From assembly GCA_019359595.1 (NCBI GenBank), contig JAHHGZ010000051.1, positions 1 to 50,861 of the forward strand: 50,861 nucleotides of DNA, given 5' to 3'. Every line of letters begins with the position of its first letter. The stretch's first letter is position 1. Origin of the DNA: Cyanomargarita calcarea GSE-NOS-MK-12-04C (GTDB lineage Bacteria > Cyanobacteriota > Cyanobacteriia > Cyanobacteriales > Nostocaceae). The translations under genes and the position numbers were made by a program. This document shows, in pieces, positions 9,630-18,346 of the stretch. The notes under the pieces are model-generated. The model saw only the letters and a program-made list of their open reading frames with translations, was not told where the DNA came from and ran no database searches.

Positions 9630-10478
9630 ATGAAAAATAATTTGATTGTTCTGAAGGAATTACTGCACCGTATTGAACAATACTTATTTCACACTAATAT
9701 CTTAATTTTTGGTATTCCATTAGCTGAAGTAATTTTGGTTGTAATTATACTCATAATGACTCAGTTGCTCAATGGAATATTTACCAGGATAATTCTGCGA
9801 AAAATCGGGAAATTAACACGTCAGACTACGACCGAAGTCGATGATGAATTAATCGGTTTACTTAAGCAACCTTTCGGTTGGTTGATATTAATTTCTGGAC
9901 TGTCGTTAGCAAATCTAGTAATTGCTGACAATTTATCTCCAGAATCGACCGAACTAATTAACAAAATTCTGAGTTTTGCTGTTACTTTTGTCGGTTCGTA
10001 TATTATTTACAATGGTTCACCATTATTGGGAGAAGTATTAAGAGGTTTAACGGTAAAAACCGAAAACGCACTTGATAACCTACTTGCTCCTTACATACCG
10101 AAAATTTTTCGTTATTCAGCGATTTCAATTGTTCTACTTAAAGGTTCTGAGATATTTTTAGGTGCTTCCGCTGGAGCAATTATTGGTTTATTAGGTGGTG
10201 CTGGTGTTGCTCTTGGCTTGTTACTCAAGGATATTTTCTATGATACTTGTTGTGCAGTAATTATTTATGCTGACAAGCTCTATAAAACAGGTGACCTATT
10301 AAATATTGATGGTGTAGGTGATAAAGCTAAGGTTATTGAAGTTGGACTAAGAAGTACAAGTATTTATGTCATGGAATCGCAGTCTGTACGAAAAATTCCT
10401 AATTCTAAAATGATTTCCGGCATTGTGGCAAATTATTCTCAAAAAATCAATGATGAACAAACCATTACTCACTCCTAA
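9630..10478 (+). CDS. MscS-family mechanosensitive ion channel
   Basis: This 282-residue membrane protein has about four hydrophobic segments (near residues 22-48, 83-102, 118-135 and 160-200). The last is the glycine/alanine-rich pore helix (GAIIGLLGGAGVALGLLLKD), and a short beta domain follows (YKTGDLLNIDGVGDKAKVIEVGLRST). The usual role is to open under membrane tension and release osmolytes on hypo-osmotic shock. The cytoplasmic C-terminal part is short, so this is a compact member without the large alpha/beta cage. The ATG at 9630 is the first codon of the frame. Repeat elements follow directly downstream. Confidence 0.9.
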   Translation: MKNNLIVLKELLHRIEQYLFHTNILIFGIPLAEVILVVIILIMTQLLNGIFTRIILRKIGKLTRQTTTEVDDELIGLLKQPFGWLILISGLSLANLVIADNLSPESTELINKILSFAVTFVGSYIIYNGSPLLGEVLRGLTVKTENALDNLLAPYIPKIFRYSAISIVLLKGSEIFLGASAGAIIGLLGGAGVALGLLLKDIFYDTCCAVIIYADKLYKTGDLLNIDGVGDKAKVIEVGLRSTSIYVMESQSVRKIPNSKMISGIVANYSQKINDEQTITHS

Positions 10479-10487
10479 CTCCTAATA

Positions 10488-10610
10488 CCAATTCTTTATG
10501 AAGCTGTGCTAAATAAAGCTTCAAGGATAAAATCGTAAGAAGTGAGAGAAACAATTACCTCTGGTGTAATATTTTCTGGCACAGGTGATTTTATGCAATT
10601 GATATATCAA
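10488..10610 (-). repeat. ORF-tail repeat, left inverted copy
   Basis: The stretch 10500-10561 is an inverted copy, with about two mismatches, of 12940-13000. Read on the minus strand it is open and encodes a peptide ending PEVIVSLTSYDFILEALF before a stop. It is therefore probably the 3' end of a lost or duplicated gene. It starts with ATACCAATTCTTTATGAAG, which resembles the ends of the 118-bp MITE. Confidence 0.65.
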
Positions 10611-10613
10611 GCC

Positions 10614-10731
10614 TTATACCAATTCTGTATGAAGATGCACATAATCAAGACCCCCCTGTAGTCCCCCCTTGGCAAGGGGGGACGGCGTAGCCGGGGGTTA
10701 ATATATGCAGCTTCACAAAGAAACGGTATTA
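10614..10731. mobile_element. 118-bp MITE-like element, copy 2
   Basis: This is the second copy of the element at 910-1027, in the same orientation and with one substitution. Its right end (GGTATTA) supplies the stop codon of the broken parE reading frame, so it sits exactly at the 3' end of that gene. The high identity suggests recent movement or gene conversion. Confidence 0.8.
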
Positions 10732-11019
10732 CATATGGAGGGCTGGGTCTTGTTTGCTTCCTAGAACACGGACAATTAAAATACCTTCTTCATTTGGCTG
10801 ATAGTAGATGGCATGGGAGCGATATTCATAATGCTTTAGTCCTGAAGTGATAAAGCTATAGTCACTTCCCCAAGTTTAATGTTTTGCGAGTAATTCAAAA
10901 CAATCATTAAGCCCTGATATATAATCTTGTGCTATCTGCAAGCCAAAGTTTAGAATGGAGTATTCGTAGATGCTTTCAATCTCACTTTCAGCTTTATTAG
11001 TTAGTTGGTAAGTTACCAT
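10729..11019 (-). pseudogene. ParE-type toxin with an in-frame stop
   Basis: Reading from the ATG at 11019 gives a RelE/ParE-family protein of 96 residues with a single internal TAA at 10876-10878 (codon 48). Family motifs are visible on both sides of it in the same frame: SEIESIYEYSILNFGL and DCFELLAKH before, and DYSFITSGLKHYEYRSHAIY then ILIVRVLGSKQDPALHM after. The stop falls where relatives usually have the NP of a NPxLG motif. The start overlaps parD by 23 bp. The toxin should be truncated and inactive unless the stop is read through or is a sequencing error. Confidence 0.85.
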
Positions 11020-11263
11020 TATTCTTAAGCCTATCTTCTACCCGTTGCATAATATCTTTTACATTGGATTTACTTACACCACTACCTAACCCTTCTTGAA
11101 TAAGAACAAGCAAATCATGTTCTGCCTGTCGCTTATCTTGGTCACGACGAATTAAATCACGAAAATATTCACTATCGTTGCCATAACGTCCGCTCGCAAT
11201 TTGAGCTTTAACCCATTCATCCATCGCATCGGGGATAGTAATTGTTTTACGCATCATCGTCAT
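10997..11263 (-). CDS. ParD-type ribbon-helix-helix antitoxin
   Basis: This 88-residue protein has an N-terminal CopG/RHH motif (RKTITIPDAMDEWVKAQI) with GRYGNDSEYFRDLIRRD, characteristic of ParD antitoxins. A charged C-terminal tail would wrap the toxin. The start ATG at 11263 has a good ribosome-binding site (AAAGGAG) about 7 bp upstream. It overlaps the downstream broken parE. The gene is intact although its toxin carries a nonsense codon, so it may persist as an orphan repressor or anti-addiction module. Confidence 0.9.
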   Translation of the reverse strand: MTMMRKTITIPDAMDEWVKAQIASGRYGNDSEYFRDLIRRDQDKRQAEHDLLVLIQEGLGSGVSKSNVKDIMQRVEDRLKNNGNLPTN

Positions 11264-11287
11264 TATGCTTACTCCTTTGCTTTAATG

Positions 11288-11322
11288 ATAGTATGCTCAT
11301 AGTGTGATTATTATCATACTAT
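11288..11322. promoter_or_regulatory. Probable parD operator
   Basis: An inverted repeat ATAGTATG (11288-11295) / CATACTAT (11315-11322) lies 25-60 bp upstream of the parD start. RHH antitoxins repress their own promoters at such palindromes. The function is inferred from position and symmetry. Confidence 0.5.
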
Positions 11323-11663
11323 AATCAAGGGTAAGAAGCTGTAAGTTAATTTATGGACAAAGTTACCCACGTCTGACTTTTTGGGTAGCCTTGTTAACTA
11401 TTGTTCGGTTTATATACGGTTTTCCGTACTTTTGGTATAGCATTTATTGGTGATGACAAGACCTGTAGCGTCAAGAAAGTTGATGCCGTATAGAGATAGA
11501 TGGTTCAAAGTGTTGTTAACTCAATATTGTATTAGAAAAGCTGTACTATTTATTCCGTGAGCAATGGTTGGAATATGTCACAAGCGTTGTCTTGCTCATG
11601 TTGGGGGAACGGAAACCGTAAGAAGAGCAACTTTCCGCTTAGAGAATGGATAAAGGAATTACC
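11323..11663. other. Leader region upstream of tnpB with nested hairpin
   Basis: This gap of about 340 bp has no credible gene. Just before tnpB, TTGCTC (11592-11597) can pair with GAGCAA (11625-11630) around an inner ACGG-AAA-CCGT stem (11609-11619). This could be a structured leader or part of the IS left end. The exact left end of the insertion sequence could not be fixed. Confidence 0.5.
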
Positions 11664-12755
11664 ATGTTGTTAGGTTTCAAAACAGAATTGAAATTGAATA
11701 ACAAGCAACGCACGGCATTAATGAAGCACTGCGGTGTATCACGCCATGCCTGGAACTGGGGGCTTGCCCTTACAAAACAAATACTTGACCATAATAAAGC
11801 TAACCCCACAGATAAAATCAAGTTTCCTACTGCCATCGACCTACATAAATGGTTGGTGGCACTAGTAAAATCTGAGAATGCATGGTATTATGAATGCTCA
11901 AAAAGTACTCCACAACAAGCATTAATAGCTTTGCGATCGGCCTGGAAAAGGTGTTTTAACAAAACGGCGGGAGTGCCGAAATTTAAGAAAAAAGGTAAAC
12001 GTGATTCTTTCACTCTTGAAGGCACTGTAAAAATACTAGGCAACAAGAAAATTCAAGTGCCTGTTATTGGTATTCTCAAAACTTATGAGCGATTACCACA
12101 GGTATTAATTAAATCAGCTACAATTAGCCGCACTGCTGACAGATGGTTTGTCAGCTTTCGGTTCGATGTAGAAACACATTTAGCAAGCGAAACAAGCGTT
12201 GTAGGTGTTGACTTAGGAGTATTGTCACTTGCGACATTATCGACTGGTGAGGTGATTTTAGGGGCGAAATCGTACAAAAAATATTCAGCAAAATTGTCTA
12301 GAATGCAGTGGTTAAACCGCAACAAAGTAATCGGTTCAGCTAACTGGAAGAAAGCGCAAATACAAATTGCTAGACTGCACAGAAAGATAGCCAACATCCG
12401 CTTATGTACATTACATAATCTCACCACACTACTTGTTAAGAACCACGGCACGGTAGTGATTGAAGATTTAAATGTGTCTGGAATGCTGGCTAATCACAAA
12501 CTGGCTAAAAGTATTCAAGATATGGGGTTTTACGAGTTTCGTCGTCAGTTAACTTACAAGTCTGAGCTATACGGCTCTAAGCTGATTATCGTTAACCGAT
12601 GGTTCCCGTCTAGCAAGACTTGCTCGAACTGTGGAACTAAAAAAGAAACACTTTTTCTAAAAGAAAGAACGTTTCATTGTGATTCTTGTGGTTTTGAGGT
12701 TGACCGTGACTTAAATGCGGCAATCAATCTCAGTCAGTACGTATCCGGCAGTTAG
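11664..12755 (+). CDS. tnpB: IS200/IS605-family TnpB RNA-guided nuclease
   Basis: This 363-residue protein is a TnpB (OrfB) homologue, ancestral to Cas12 and guided by an RNA from the element's right end. RuvC-like catalytic residues are present: Asp183 (GVDLG), Glu267 (VIEDLN) and Asp349 (DRDLNAA). A four-cysteine zinc finger has CSNCG and CDSCG. The ATG at 11664 is chosen because AAGGA lies at the right spacing upstream and the protein then begins MLLGFKTEL as in relatives; an in-frame ATG at 11646 lacks a site. No TnpA is adjacent, so the element cannot transpose alone. The catalytic set is intact. Confidence 0.95.
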   Translation: MLLGFKTELKLNNKQRTALMKHCGVSRHAWNWGLALTKQILDHNKANPTDKIKFPTAIDLHKWLVALVKSENAWYYECSKSTPQQALIALRSAWKRCFNKTAGVPKFKKKGKRDSFTLEGTVKILGNKKIQVPVIGILKTYERLPQVLIKSATISRTADRWFVSFRFDVETHLASETSVVGVDLGVLSLATLSTGEVILGAKSYKKYSAKLSRMQWLNRNKVIGSANWKKAQIQIARLHRKIANIRLCTLHNLTTLLVKNHGTVVIEDLNVSGMLANHKLAKSIQDMGFYEFRRQLTYKSELYGSKLIIVNRWFPSSKTCSNCGTKKETLFLKERTFHCDSCGFEVDRDLNAAINLSQYVSGS

Positions 12756-12815
12756 TCGGTGAGAGCCTGTGGACTGGATAGTGCCGACACTACCAGAATG
12801 AAGCAGGAATTAAGT
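12756..12815 (+). ncRNA. Putative TnpB guide (omega) RNA scaffold end / IS right end
   Basis: The DNA after the tnpB stop contains a short hairpin TAGTG-CCGA-CACTA (12779-12792). Next comes GAATGAAGCAGGAATTAAG, a block I recognise from the right ends of cyanobacterial IS200/IS605 tnpB elements. In characterised elements the guide RNA overlaps the tnpB 3' end and runs past the IS boundary, the flank acting as guide. The boundary here is estimated. Confidence 0.5.
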
Positions 12816-12921
12816 TCCAAAGTTCATATTTGTATAATCATGAGTAGCTTTGGGTAAGTCTTATATAACGGCATAAAGAAGCAGAGAACTTTACTCGCTG
12901 TAGGTAGACATCTATAGAGAG

Positions 12922-13020
12922 TTGGGATGGAAATACCGAAGAGGTAATTGTTTCTCTCACTTCTTGCGATTTTATCCTTGAAGCTTTATTTAGCGCAGCT
13001 TGATAAAAAATTGATATAAC
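12922..13020 (+). repeat. ORF-tail repeat, right inverted copy
   Basis: This is the inverted counterpart of 10488-10610. On the plus strand it encodes a tail reading EEVIVSLTSCDFILEALF and then a stop. The two copies read outward and bracket the parDE-MITE-tnpB segment. The upstream part of the parent gene is not recognisable. Confidence 0.65.
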
Positions 13021-13056
13021 TCCAAACTCCAAACTCCAAACTCCTAACTCCTAACT
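13018..13056 (-). repeat. Heptamer array (CTCCAAA/CTCCTAA)
   Basis: About five tandem heptamers, CTCCAAA then CTCCTAA, fill the gap up to the stop codon of the large WD40 gene. It is the same STRR class as 9377-9404, in the opposite orientation. Confidence 0.8.
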
Positions 13057-16000
13057 TTATTTACACAAAGCGCGATCGCTCGGTGTAACCTTAGAATTAT
13101 TGTTCAAGTAATCAGTAAGCCAGCTACAACCCCGTGCTAATAGATTATTTAGTTCTGTATCTTTTAGTTTGCGCATAATCACCGTACCGCTAGCGCTACC
13201 AATAGCTAGAGTTTTGCCGTCTGGACTAAAACTGAAACTAGTCAAACCATTGCTGTAACCCTTCAAAGCGATAAGCAACTTTCCATCTAGACTCCACAGC
13301 TTCACTTTTTCCTCACTAGCCGCAGCTAAGGTTTTACCATCAGTGCTGAAACTGACACTTGTGAAACCGTCGCCATCTCCTGTAATCTTCTTGTCGAGCA
13401 ATTCCCCCTGTGGTGTCCAGAGTTTAATGGTGTTGTCAACACTCGCGGAAGCAATTATCGTACCATCTGGCGACCAAGCAACGCCATATACGCCACGCTG
13501 ATGACCGCTTAAGGTTTGAAGTAACTTCCCGTCTTGATTCCACAGTTTCACTGTACTATCATCGCTGGCAGAGGCAATTGTTTTACCATCTGGACTATAA
13601 CTTACCCAATTTACTGCCTCTGTGTGCCCTGACAAGATATTCAGTGGCTGACCGTTTATACTCCAAAGTCGGACTGTTTTATCCCTGCTAGCAGAGGCAA
13701 TTGTTTTACCATCCTTGCTAAAAGATACACCTAACACCGTATTCGTATGTCCCTGCAAGGTGATGAGCGTGCCATCCCGTCTCCAAAGCTTCACACTTTT
13801 GTCTCTGCTTGCGGAGGCCAGCATTTGACCATCTCGGCTAAAAGTTACACCCCAAACTTGGTCAGTATGCCCCTTCAAGGTTTTGACTGGCTTACCTTGC
13901 AAATCCCAAAGCTTGACGGTTCCATCCAGACTTGCGGAAGCAATTATTTTACCAAAATTGGGGCTAAAATTAACAGTGGTGACACCTTTTGTATGTGCTT
14001 CAGGATTTAGGGGCAATAAATCCTCGCTACGCCAAAGTCTGATAGTTGTGTCTTTACTGGCGGAAGCTAAGGTTTTACCATCAGGACTAAAGCTGACGCG
14101 ATTAACTAAATTGCTGTGTCCCTTGAGAGTTGCCAGCACTTCACCCTCAATGGTCCAAATTTTCACCGTTTTGTCAGTACTTGCAGAGGCTAGAGTTTTA
14201 CCGTCGGGACTGAAGCTAACGCTGGTAACACCATCACTATGGCCCAAGAAAGTTTTGAACAGCTTGCCCTTACGACTCCACAGTTTGATAGTGTAGTCTA
14301 AACTCCCTGTGGCTAGAGTTTGACTGTCAGGGGCCCAAGCTACGTCCAAAACTGTATCTTTATGCTCCAACAAACTTGTCAGTAGTTTACCGCTGCGACT
14401 CCACAATATGACCTTTTTGTCATTACTCGTTGAAGCTAAGGTACTACCATCGGGTGACCAAGCCACACTCCTAACTGCAGCATCATGCCCTGATAAGGTT
14501 CTGAGTAACGTCCCATCCTGTTTCCAGATTTTCACTGTTTTGTCAGCGCTTGCAGACGCTATTAAAGAATTATCTGGGCTGAAACTGGCGCTGTTGACTA
14601 CATCCGTATGCCCCTCCAGACTGTTTAAATAATTACCATCAAAACTCCAAATTTTCACAGTATTGTCAGCGCTGGCAGAAGCTAGAGCCTGCCCATCTTT
14701 GCTAAAACTAACACTATTAACCCGATTCGTATGTCCGTGTATCCCTGACAAGTTTTTAAATAATTTCCCGTTGGGACGCCAAAGTTTGACTGTCTTGTCG
14801 GCACTCGCAGAAGCAATTAAAGAACCAGTTGGACTGAAACTAACGCTGTAGACTTCAGCCATATGCCCATCAAAACGATTGCGTTCCTTCACCACCCCGT
14901 AAACTGCCTGATAGAGTGCCGTTCGTACTTTTTCCTCAGTCTGGGAATCTACCCAAACCGCTTGTTTTAATTTTGTCCCGGCTTTTAAACCATCTTTTAA
15001 AGCATCTATATGTTTGTCTATGGCAAACAGGGCTTCACTTGATGCACTATCAGCTAGGCTGGCACTGATGATTGCTTGTCGCCATTGAACACCGGCTGTA
15101 AAGCTCGAAATTATTAACGCTAGTATGGCTGTGACCGAACCAATTAAAGCGCGTTGGAGAAAAATATTGCGTCGGATTTGATTAGTTCTTTGTTCTTCCT
15201 GTTGGGCGATCGCTGCTTCTAACTTTTGCTGCTCCAGTTCCACATACAGACGATCGATTTCAATCCGACTGAGTTCTTCCCGCTTGCGCGATTCTTGTTG
15301 TTCTAGTTGGGCACGCAACTGTTCAATTTCTACCCGACTGCGTTCTTCCCACTTGCGTAACTCGTGCAATTCTGTCAGCAAGTCTAATCCCTGTGGGGAT
15401 TGACTATCACCGTTTTTTAGTTGTTTTTTTTGTCTGAGTTCGCTGTTGAGTCGTTCAATTTCAGCTTGACCTTGTACTACCTTACTTCTTAACTGGCTCA
15501 ATTGCCTGTGTAAGCCAGATTCCTGTCTGAGTTCGCTGTTGAGTTGTTCAACCTGAGCTTGATTTTGTTCTTGCTTTTTACTCAACTGCTGCAATTCTGT
15601 CAGAAAATAAACTTCTAACAAATCAGTTTGCTGCTGTTTCAGTTCGACGATCAGGTCTATGAGATAATCATGAATTAGTTGATAACGGTCGGCTGGCACA
15701 TCAGGAAATAGAACCACTAAGCCAGAACGCACGAGAATATCTAAGACCAAATCTAATTTATCTTTCTGTTCTAATTCTGAGAGCCCAGCCGCTAATTCTT
15801 TGCGAGTTTTGAAAGGTCTGTGCTTATTCTCATTTACTAACAAACACAAAACCCGTTGCGCGACAATTCTATTCGCCGAGCCGCAATCGGTAATAACTTG
15901 GTTTAAATAACGCTCAATGACTTTTTTGGTTCTAAATCGCTGATATTGGTCTAGTTTGGTAATTCGTTCATCTTGTAGTTGCGCTCCGACTAACTGCAAT

Positions 16001-18345
16001 TCAATCGGGCGCACCTCTCCCAATCCAGCAGATAAATCCTCTACTAAAGCATTTATCAAATCTGGTTCTAAATTAAACTGAGAACGTTCGATGAAATGTT
16101 CAATCAGTTTTTTAGCATCTTTTTTGGAAAAGTTTTTTAACTCGTGCTGAATATTTTTATCAACAATACTAGTATCAATTCCTTCCCAATCAGCCAAGTC
16201 TTTAAACTCTGATAAGCGGTCTAAATAATCATCCCGCAAAGATAATATTATTTTGACAAAAGGTATTTTTAGACAATCCCGAAGAAATTGAGCAAATTCT
16301 TTTTTTTGAGATTCGTCTGGTGAACCAAAGAAAAATTCTTCAAACTGGTCAAAAATTAAAACTGTTATCCAATCCTTCTGGGCATTTTCTGATAATTTTT
16401 GTAAAATACCGGGCACAGAATTCGCTGCACTATTTGCGAACATTTCCTCTCGTGGAACTGCACTTTGTAACTGAGCAATTCCTTCTGCCAGTGATTTTCC
16501 TAGTCTCCGCACCCATTCGGTATAATCTTGCAACACCACGGGCACGACAATCTGGTCGCCAATCGCTCCCCGATGTTGCAATGTGGGCACTAATCCGGCA
16601 GTGATCGTGGAACTTTTGCCCACCCCCGATGGCCCGTGGATAACAGTTAACTTTTGGTCAGAACGGCTAATCCTACCCAACAAACGATCTATATCCTGCT
16701 GTCTGCCGGAAGCATCAATTTCGCGGGCAACACTGCGAACCGCTGCGGGGTTTGTTGCCTGTCTTTGGGGTTGGAGGCGACCGGCACCGATGAAGGCGCG
16801 GAAGCCGTACTGTTGCTCAACTGAACGGCGTTTCTGCTTGATTTTAAAGGCTTCTGAATATCTACCTTGTTCGAAATACAGCAATTCCAAGGTCTGCAAA
16901 TGGCGAATATAACGATGAGCATCAAATCGATGAGCGCTATGTTCCAGAGCTTTTTCCAGTTCTTCACTGGCTGTTTCTAAGCGTTCGAGAGCGATTTTGC
17001 CTTGATGTAAATTTCGCTGGGCTTTTGCCAAAACTAATTGATAAATCTGCGCCAATAGTAATGGAAATAAACCTTGCTGTTCGTCGTTTTTTTCTCCAGC
17101 ATCGGCTAAATTTAACAACGATGTTTGGGCATACTGACTCGCTCGTTCCCATCTCGACTCTTGCAAGGCTATATTTGCTAAAAAGCCGTAGTCACAAGCA
17201 AGTTGGATTTGAGTGCCATATTTTCCATGCAACTCTAAGGATTTTTGGGCAACTATCTCCAATTCTTCCCATTCTTGCAAGTGTTGTAAAACTTCGCACA
17301 ATTGACCGATAAACTGAGCAACTAAATCCGGACGTTTAGCCTCCTCAAACAGATTTACACATTGTTGAAAATAAGTTTTAGCTTCCTGCCAATCACGGCG
17401 ATTTTCTATTTGATTTTGGTCTGCCAAACGGCTATGACATAATCCGATATAAAACAACAGTACTCCCTGCCGCAGCAGAGCTTGGTTGTCGTTATTCAGT
17501 ATTTCTAACTCCGAACCCAATAAATCGTTAATTTTTATTCTATTATTTTGTTCTGGCTGATTTTGTGCTGATTGCTGCCAATACTTTAAGCTTTCATGGA
17601 AGAAATGTAAGGCTTCAGCTATATCATCACTAATGTATTCATCCAAACCAAAAACAAATTCCAGACTTGCTTCTAGCTCTCTGGGCAACCTGACCCCACT
17701 TTCCAGCAATTTCGCGATCGCTGAGTGCAATTCGTAGCTTTCTTCTCGCACTTTACTCAAAATACTATTGGGGTGCATCATCGACCGTCCAAGTTCTTGC
17801 AAACCACCCGGATTTAAAACTGTAGCGAACAGAGAATTTGTCTCAATAGTTAGAAATTTCAGCAGTTCGTCCGCAGTCATTTCAAACTTAATCGGTGTAG
17901 CGGCCCAACTAGTAAAATCTGGTGCCAAACGTAATAGTTTTTGCAGCACCTCATCATTCACCCACAACACCATAGGGAATGGCAATCGCTTGCGAAACTC
18001 ATCCCGCACATTATTCGTCGCACTTAGTAGTTCTTCGAGTACCCCTACACCTTCCAAACCCAAAACCATCAACGCTGAAGGTTGTAACGAACCAAGTTGT
18101 ATTTGAATGGTTCTGTAAAGAGTGCGGATAGTTTGGGGTAGGTGTAGCTCTTGAATTTGGTATTGGTTTTCTCCCAAAACTTCTTGCAGTTTTTGCAACA
18201 TAGACTTTTGCAAAGCTGCGTAGTTACAACAAACCAATACTAGTGAAAATTGCCCCTGAGAAAATTTAATTGCCCGTGCCAGACTGTTCAGCGAAGATTC
18301 GTTGTTAGCAATCGCATCAAGTTGAAGTGGGGTTGGGTCAACCAT
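13057..18345 (-). CDS. STAND-type ATPase with coiled coil, membrane segment and 14 WD40 repeats
   Basis: This is a 1762-residue multidomain protein. Residues about 1-180 form an alpha/beta domain containing FPMVLWVND and LAPDFTSWA but no P-loop. Residues 230-540 are TPR-like helices. A P-loop ATPase follows, with Walker A GPSGVGKSS near 570 and Walker B LIFDQFEEFF near 660, matching the nSTAND1 pattern. A long coiled coil spans about 920-1045 and one hydrophobic segment (ALIGSVTAILALIISSF) lies near 1060. Fourteen WD40 repeats run from about 1158 to 1725, enough for two seven-bladed propellers. No nuclease, TIR or protease effector is visible. It starts 1 bp after the upstream ATPase gene. 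Such proteins are thought to act as signal-sensing switches. Confidence 0.92.
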   Translation of the reverse strand: MVDPTPLQLDAIANNESSLNSLARAIKFSQGQFSLVLVCCNYAALQKSMLQKLQEVLGENQYQIQELHLPQTIRTLYRTIQIQLGSLQPSALMVLGLEGVGVLEELLSATNNVRDEFRKRLPFPMVLWVNDEVLQKLLRLAPDFTSWAATPIKFEMTADELLKFLTIETNSLFATVLNPGGLQELGRSMMHPNSILSKVREESYELHSAIAKLLESGVRLPRELEASLEFVFGLDEYISDDIAEALHFFHESLKYWQQSAQNQPEQNNRIKINDLLGSELEILNNDNQALLRQGVLLFYIGLCHSRLADQNQIENRRDWQEAKTYFQQCVNLFEEAKRPDLVAQFIGQLCEVLQHLQEWEELEIVAQKSLELHGKYGTQIQLACDYGFLANIALQESRWERASQYAQTSLLNLADAGEKNDEQQGLFPLLLAQIYQLVLAKAQRNLHQGKIALERLETASEELEKALEHSAHRFDAHRYIRHLQTLELLYFEQGRYSEAFKIKQKRRSVEQQYGFRAFIGAGRLQPQRQATNPAAVRSVAREIDASGRQQDIDRLLGRISRSDQKLTVIHGPSGVGKSSTITAGLVPTLQHRGAIGDQIVVPVVLQDYTEWVRRLGKSLAEGIAQLQSAVPREEMFANSAANSVPGILQKLSENAQKDWITVLIFDQFEEFFFGSPDESQKKEFAQFLRDCLKIPFVKIILSLRDDYLDRLSEFKDLADWEGIDTSIVDKNIQHELKNFSKKDAKKLIEHFIERSQFNLEPDLINALVEDLSAGLGEVRPIELQLVGAQLQDERITKLDQYQRFRTKKVIERYLNQVITDCGSANRIVAQRVLCLLVNENKHRPFKTRKELAAGLSELEQKDKLDLVLDILVRSGLVVLFPDVPADRYQLIHDYLIDLIVELKQQQTDLLEVYFLTELQQLSKKQEQNQAQVEQLNSELRQESGLHRQLSQLRSKVVQGQAEIERLNSELRQKKQLKNGDSQSPQGLDLLTELHELRKWEERSRVEIEQLRAQLEQQESRKREELSRIEIDRLYVELEQQKLEAAIAQQEEQRTNQIRRNIFLQRALIGSVTAILALIISSFTAGVQWRQAIISASLADSASSEALFAIDKHIDALKDGLKAGTKLKQAVWVDSQTEEKVRTALYQAVYGVVKERNRFDGHMAEVYSVSFSPTGSLIASASADKTVKLWRPNGKLFKNLSGIHGHTNRVNSVSFSKDGQALASASADNTVKIWSFDGNYLNSLEGHTDVVNSASFSPDNSLIASASADKTVKIWKQDGTLLRTLSGHDAAVRSVAWSPDGSTLASTSNDKKVILWSRSGKLLTSLLEHKDTVLDVAWAPDSQTLATGSLDYTIKLWSRKGKLFKTFLGHSDGVTSVSFSPDGKTLASASTDKTVKIWTIEGEVLATLKGHSNLVNRVSFSPDGKTLASASKDTTIRLWRSEDLLPLNPEAHTKGVTTVNFSPNFGKIIASASLDGTVKLWDLQGKPVKTLKGHTDQVWGVTFSRDGQMLASASRDKSVKLWRRDGTLITLQGHTNTVLGVSFSKDGKTIASASRDKTVRLWSINGQPLNILSGHTEAVNWVSYSPDGKTIASASDDSTVKLWNQDGKLLQTLSGHQRGVYGVAWSPDGTIIASASVDNTIKLWTPQGELLDKKITGDGDGFTSVSFSTDGKTLAAASEEKVKLWSLDGKLLIALKGYSNGLTSFSFSPDGKTLAIGSASGTVIMRKLKDTELNNLLARGCSWLTDYLNNNSKVTPSDRALCK

Positions 18346-18346
18346 G

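Noticed and set aside
12838-13032. 64-codon minus-strand frame after tnpB
   Set aside because: It lies antisense to the ORF-tail repeat and has no start signal; the plus-strand tail is the more protein-like reading.
13057-14900. Direct repeats in DNA suggesting a tandem array
   Set aside because: They are the coding sequence of the WD40 repeats, on both strands, and not an independent repeat or CRISPR array.
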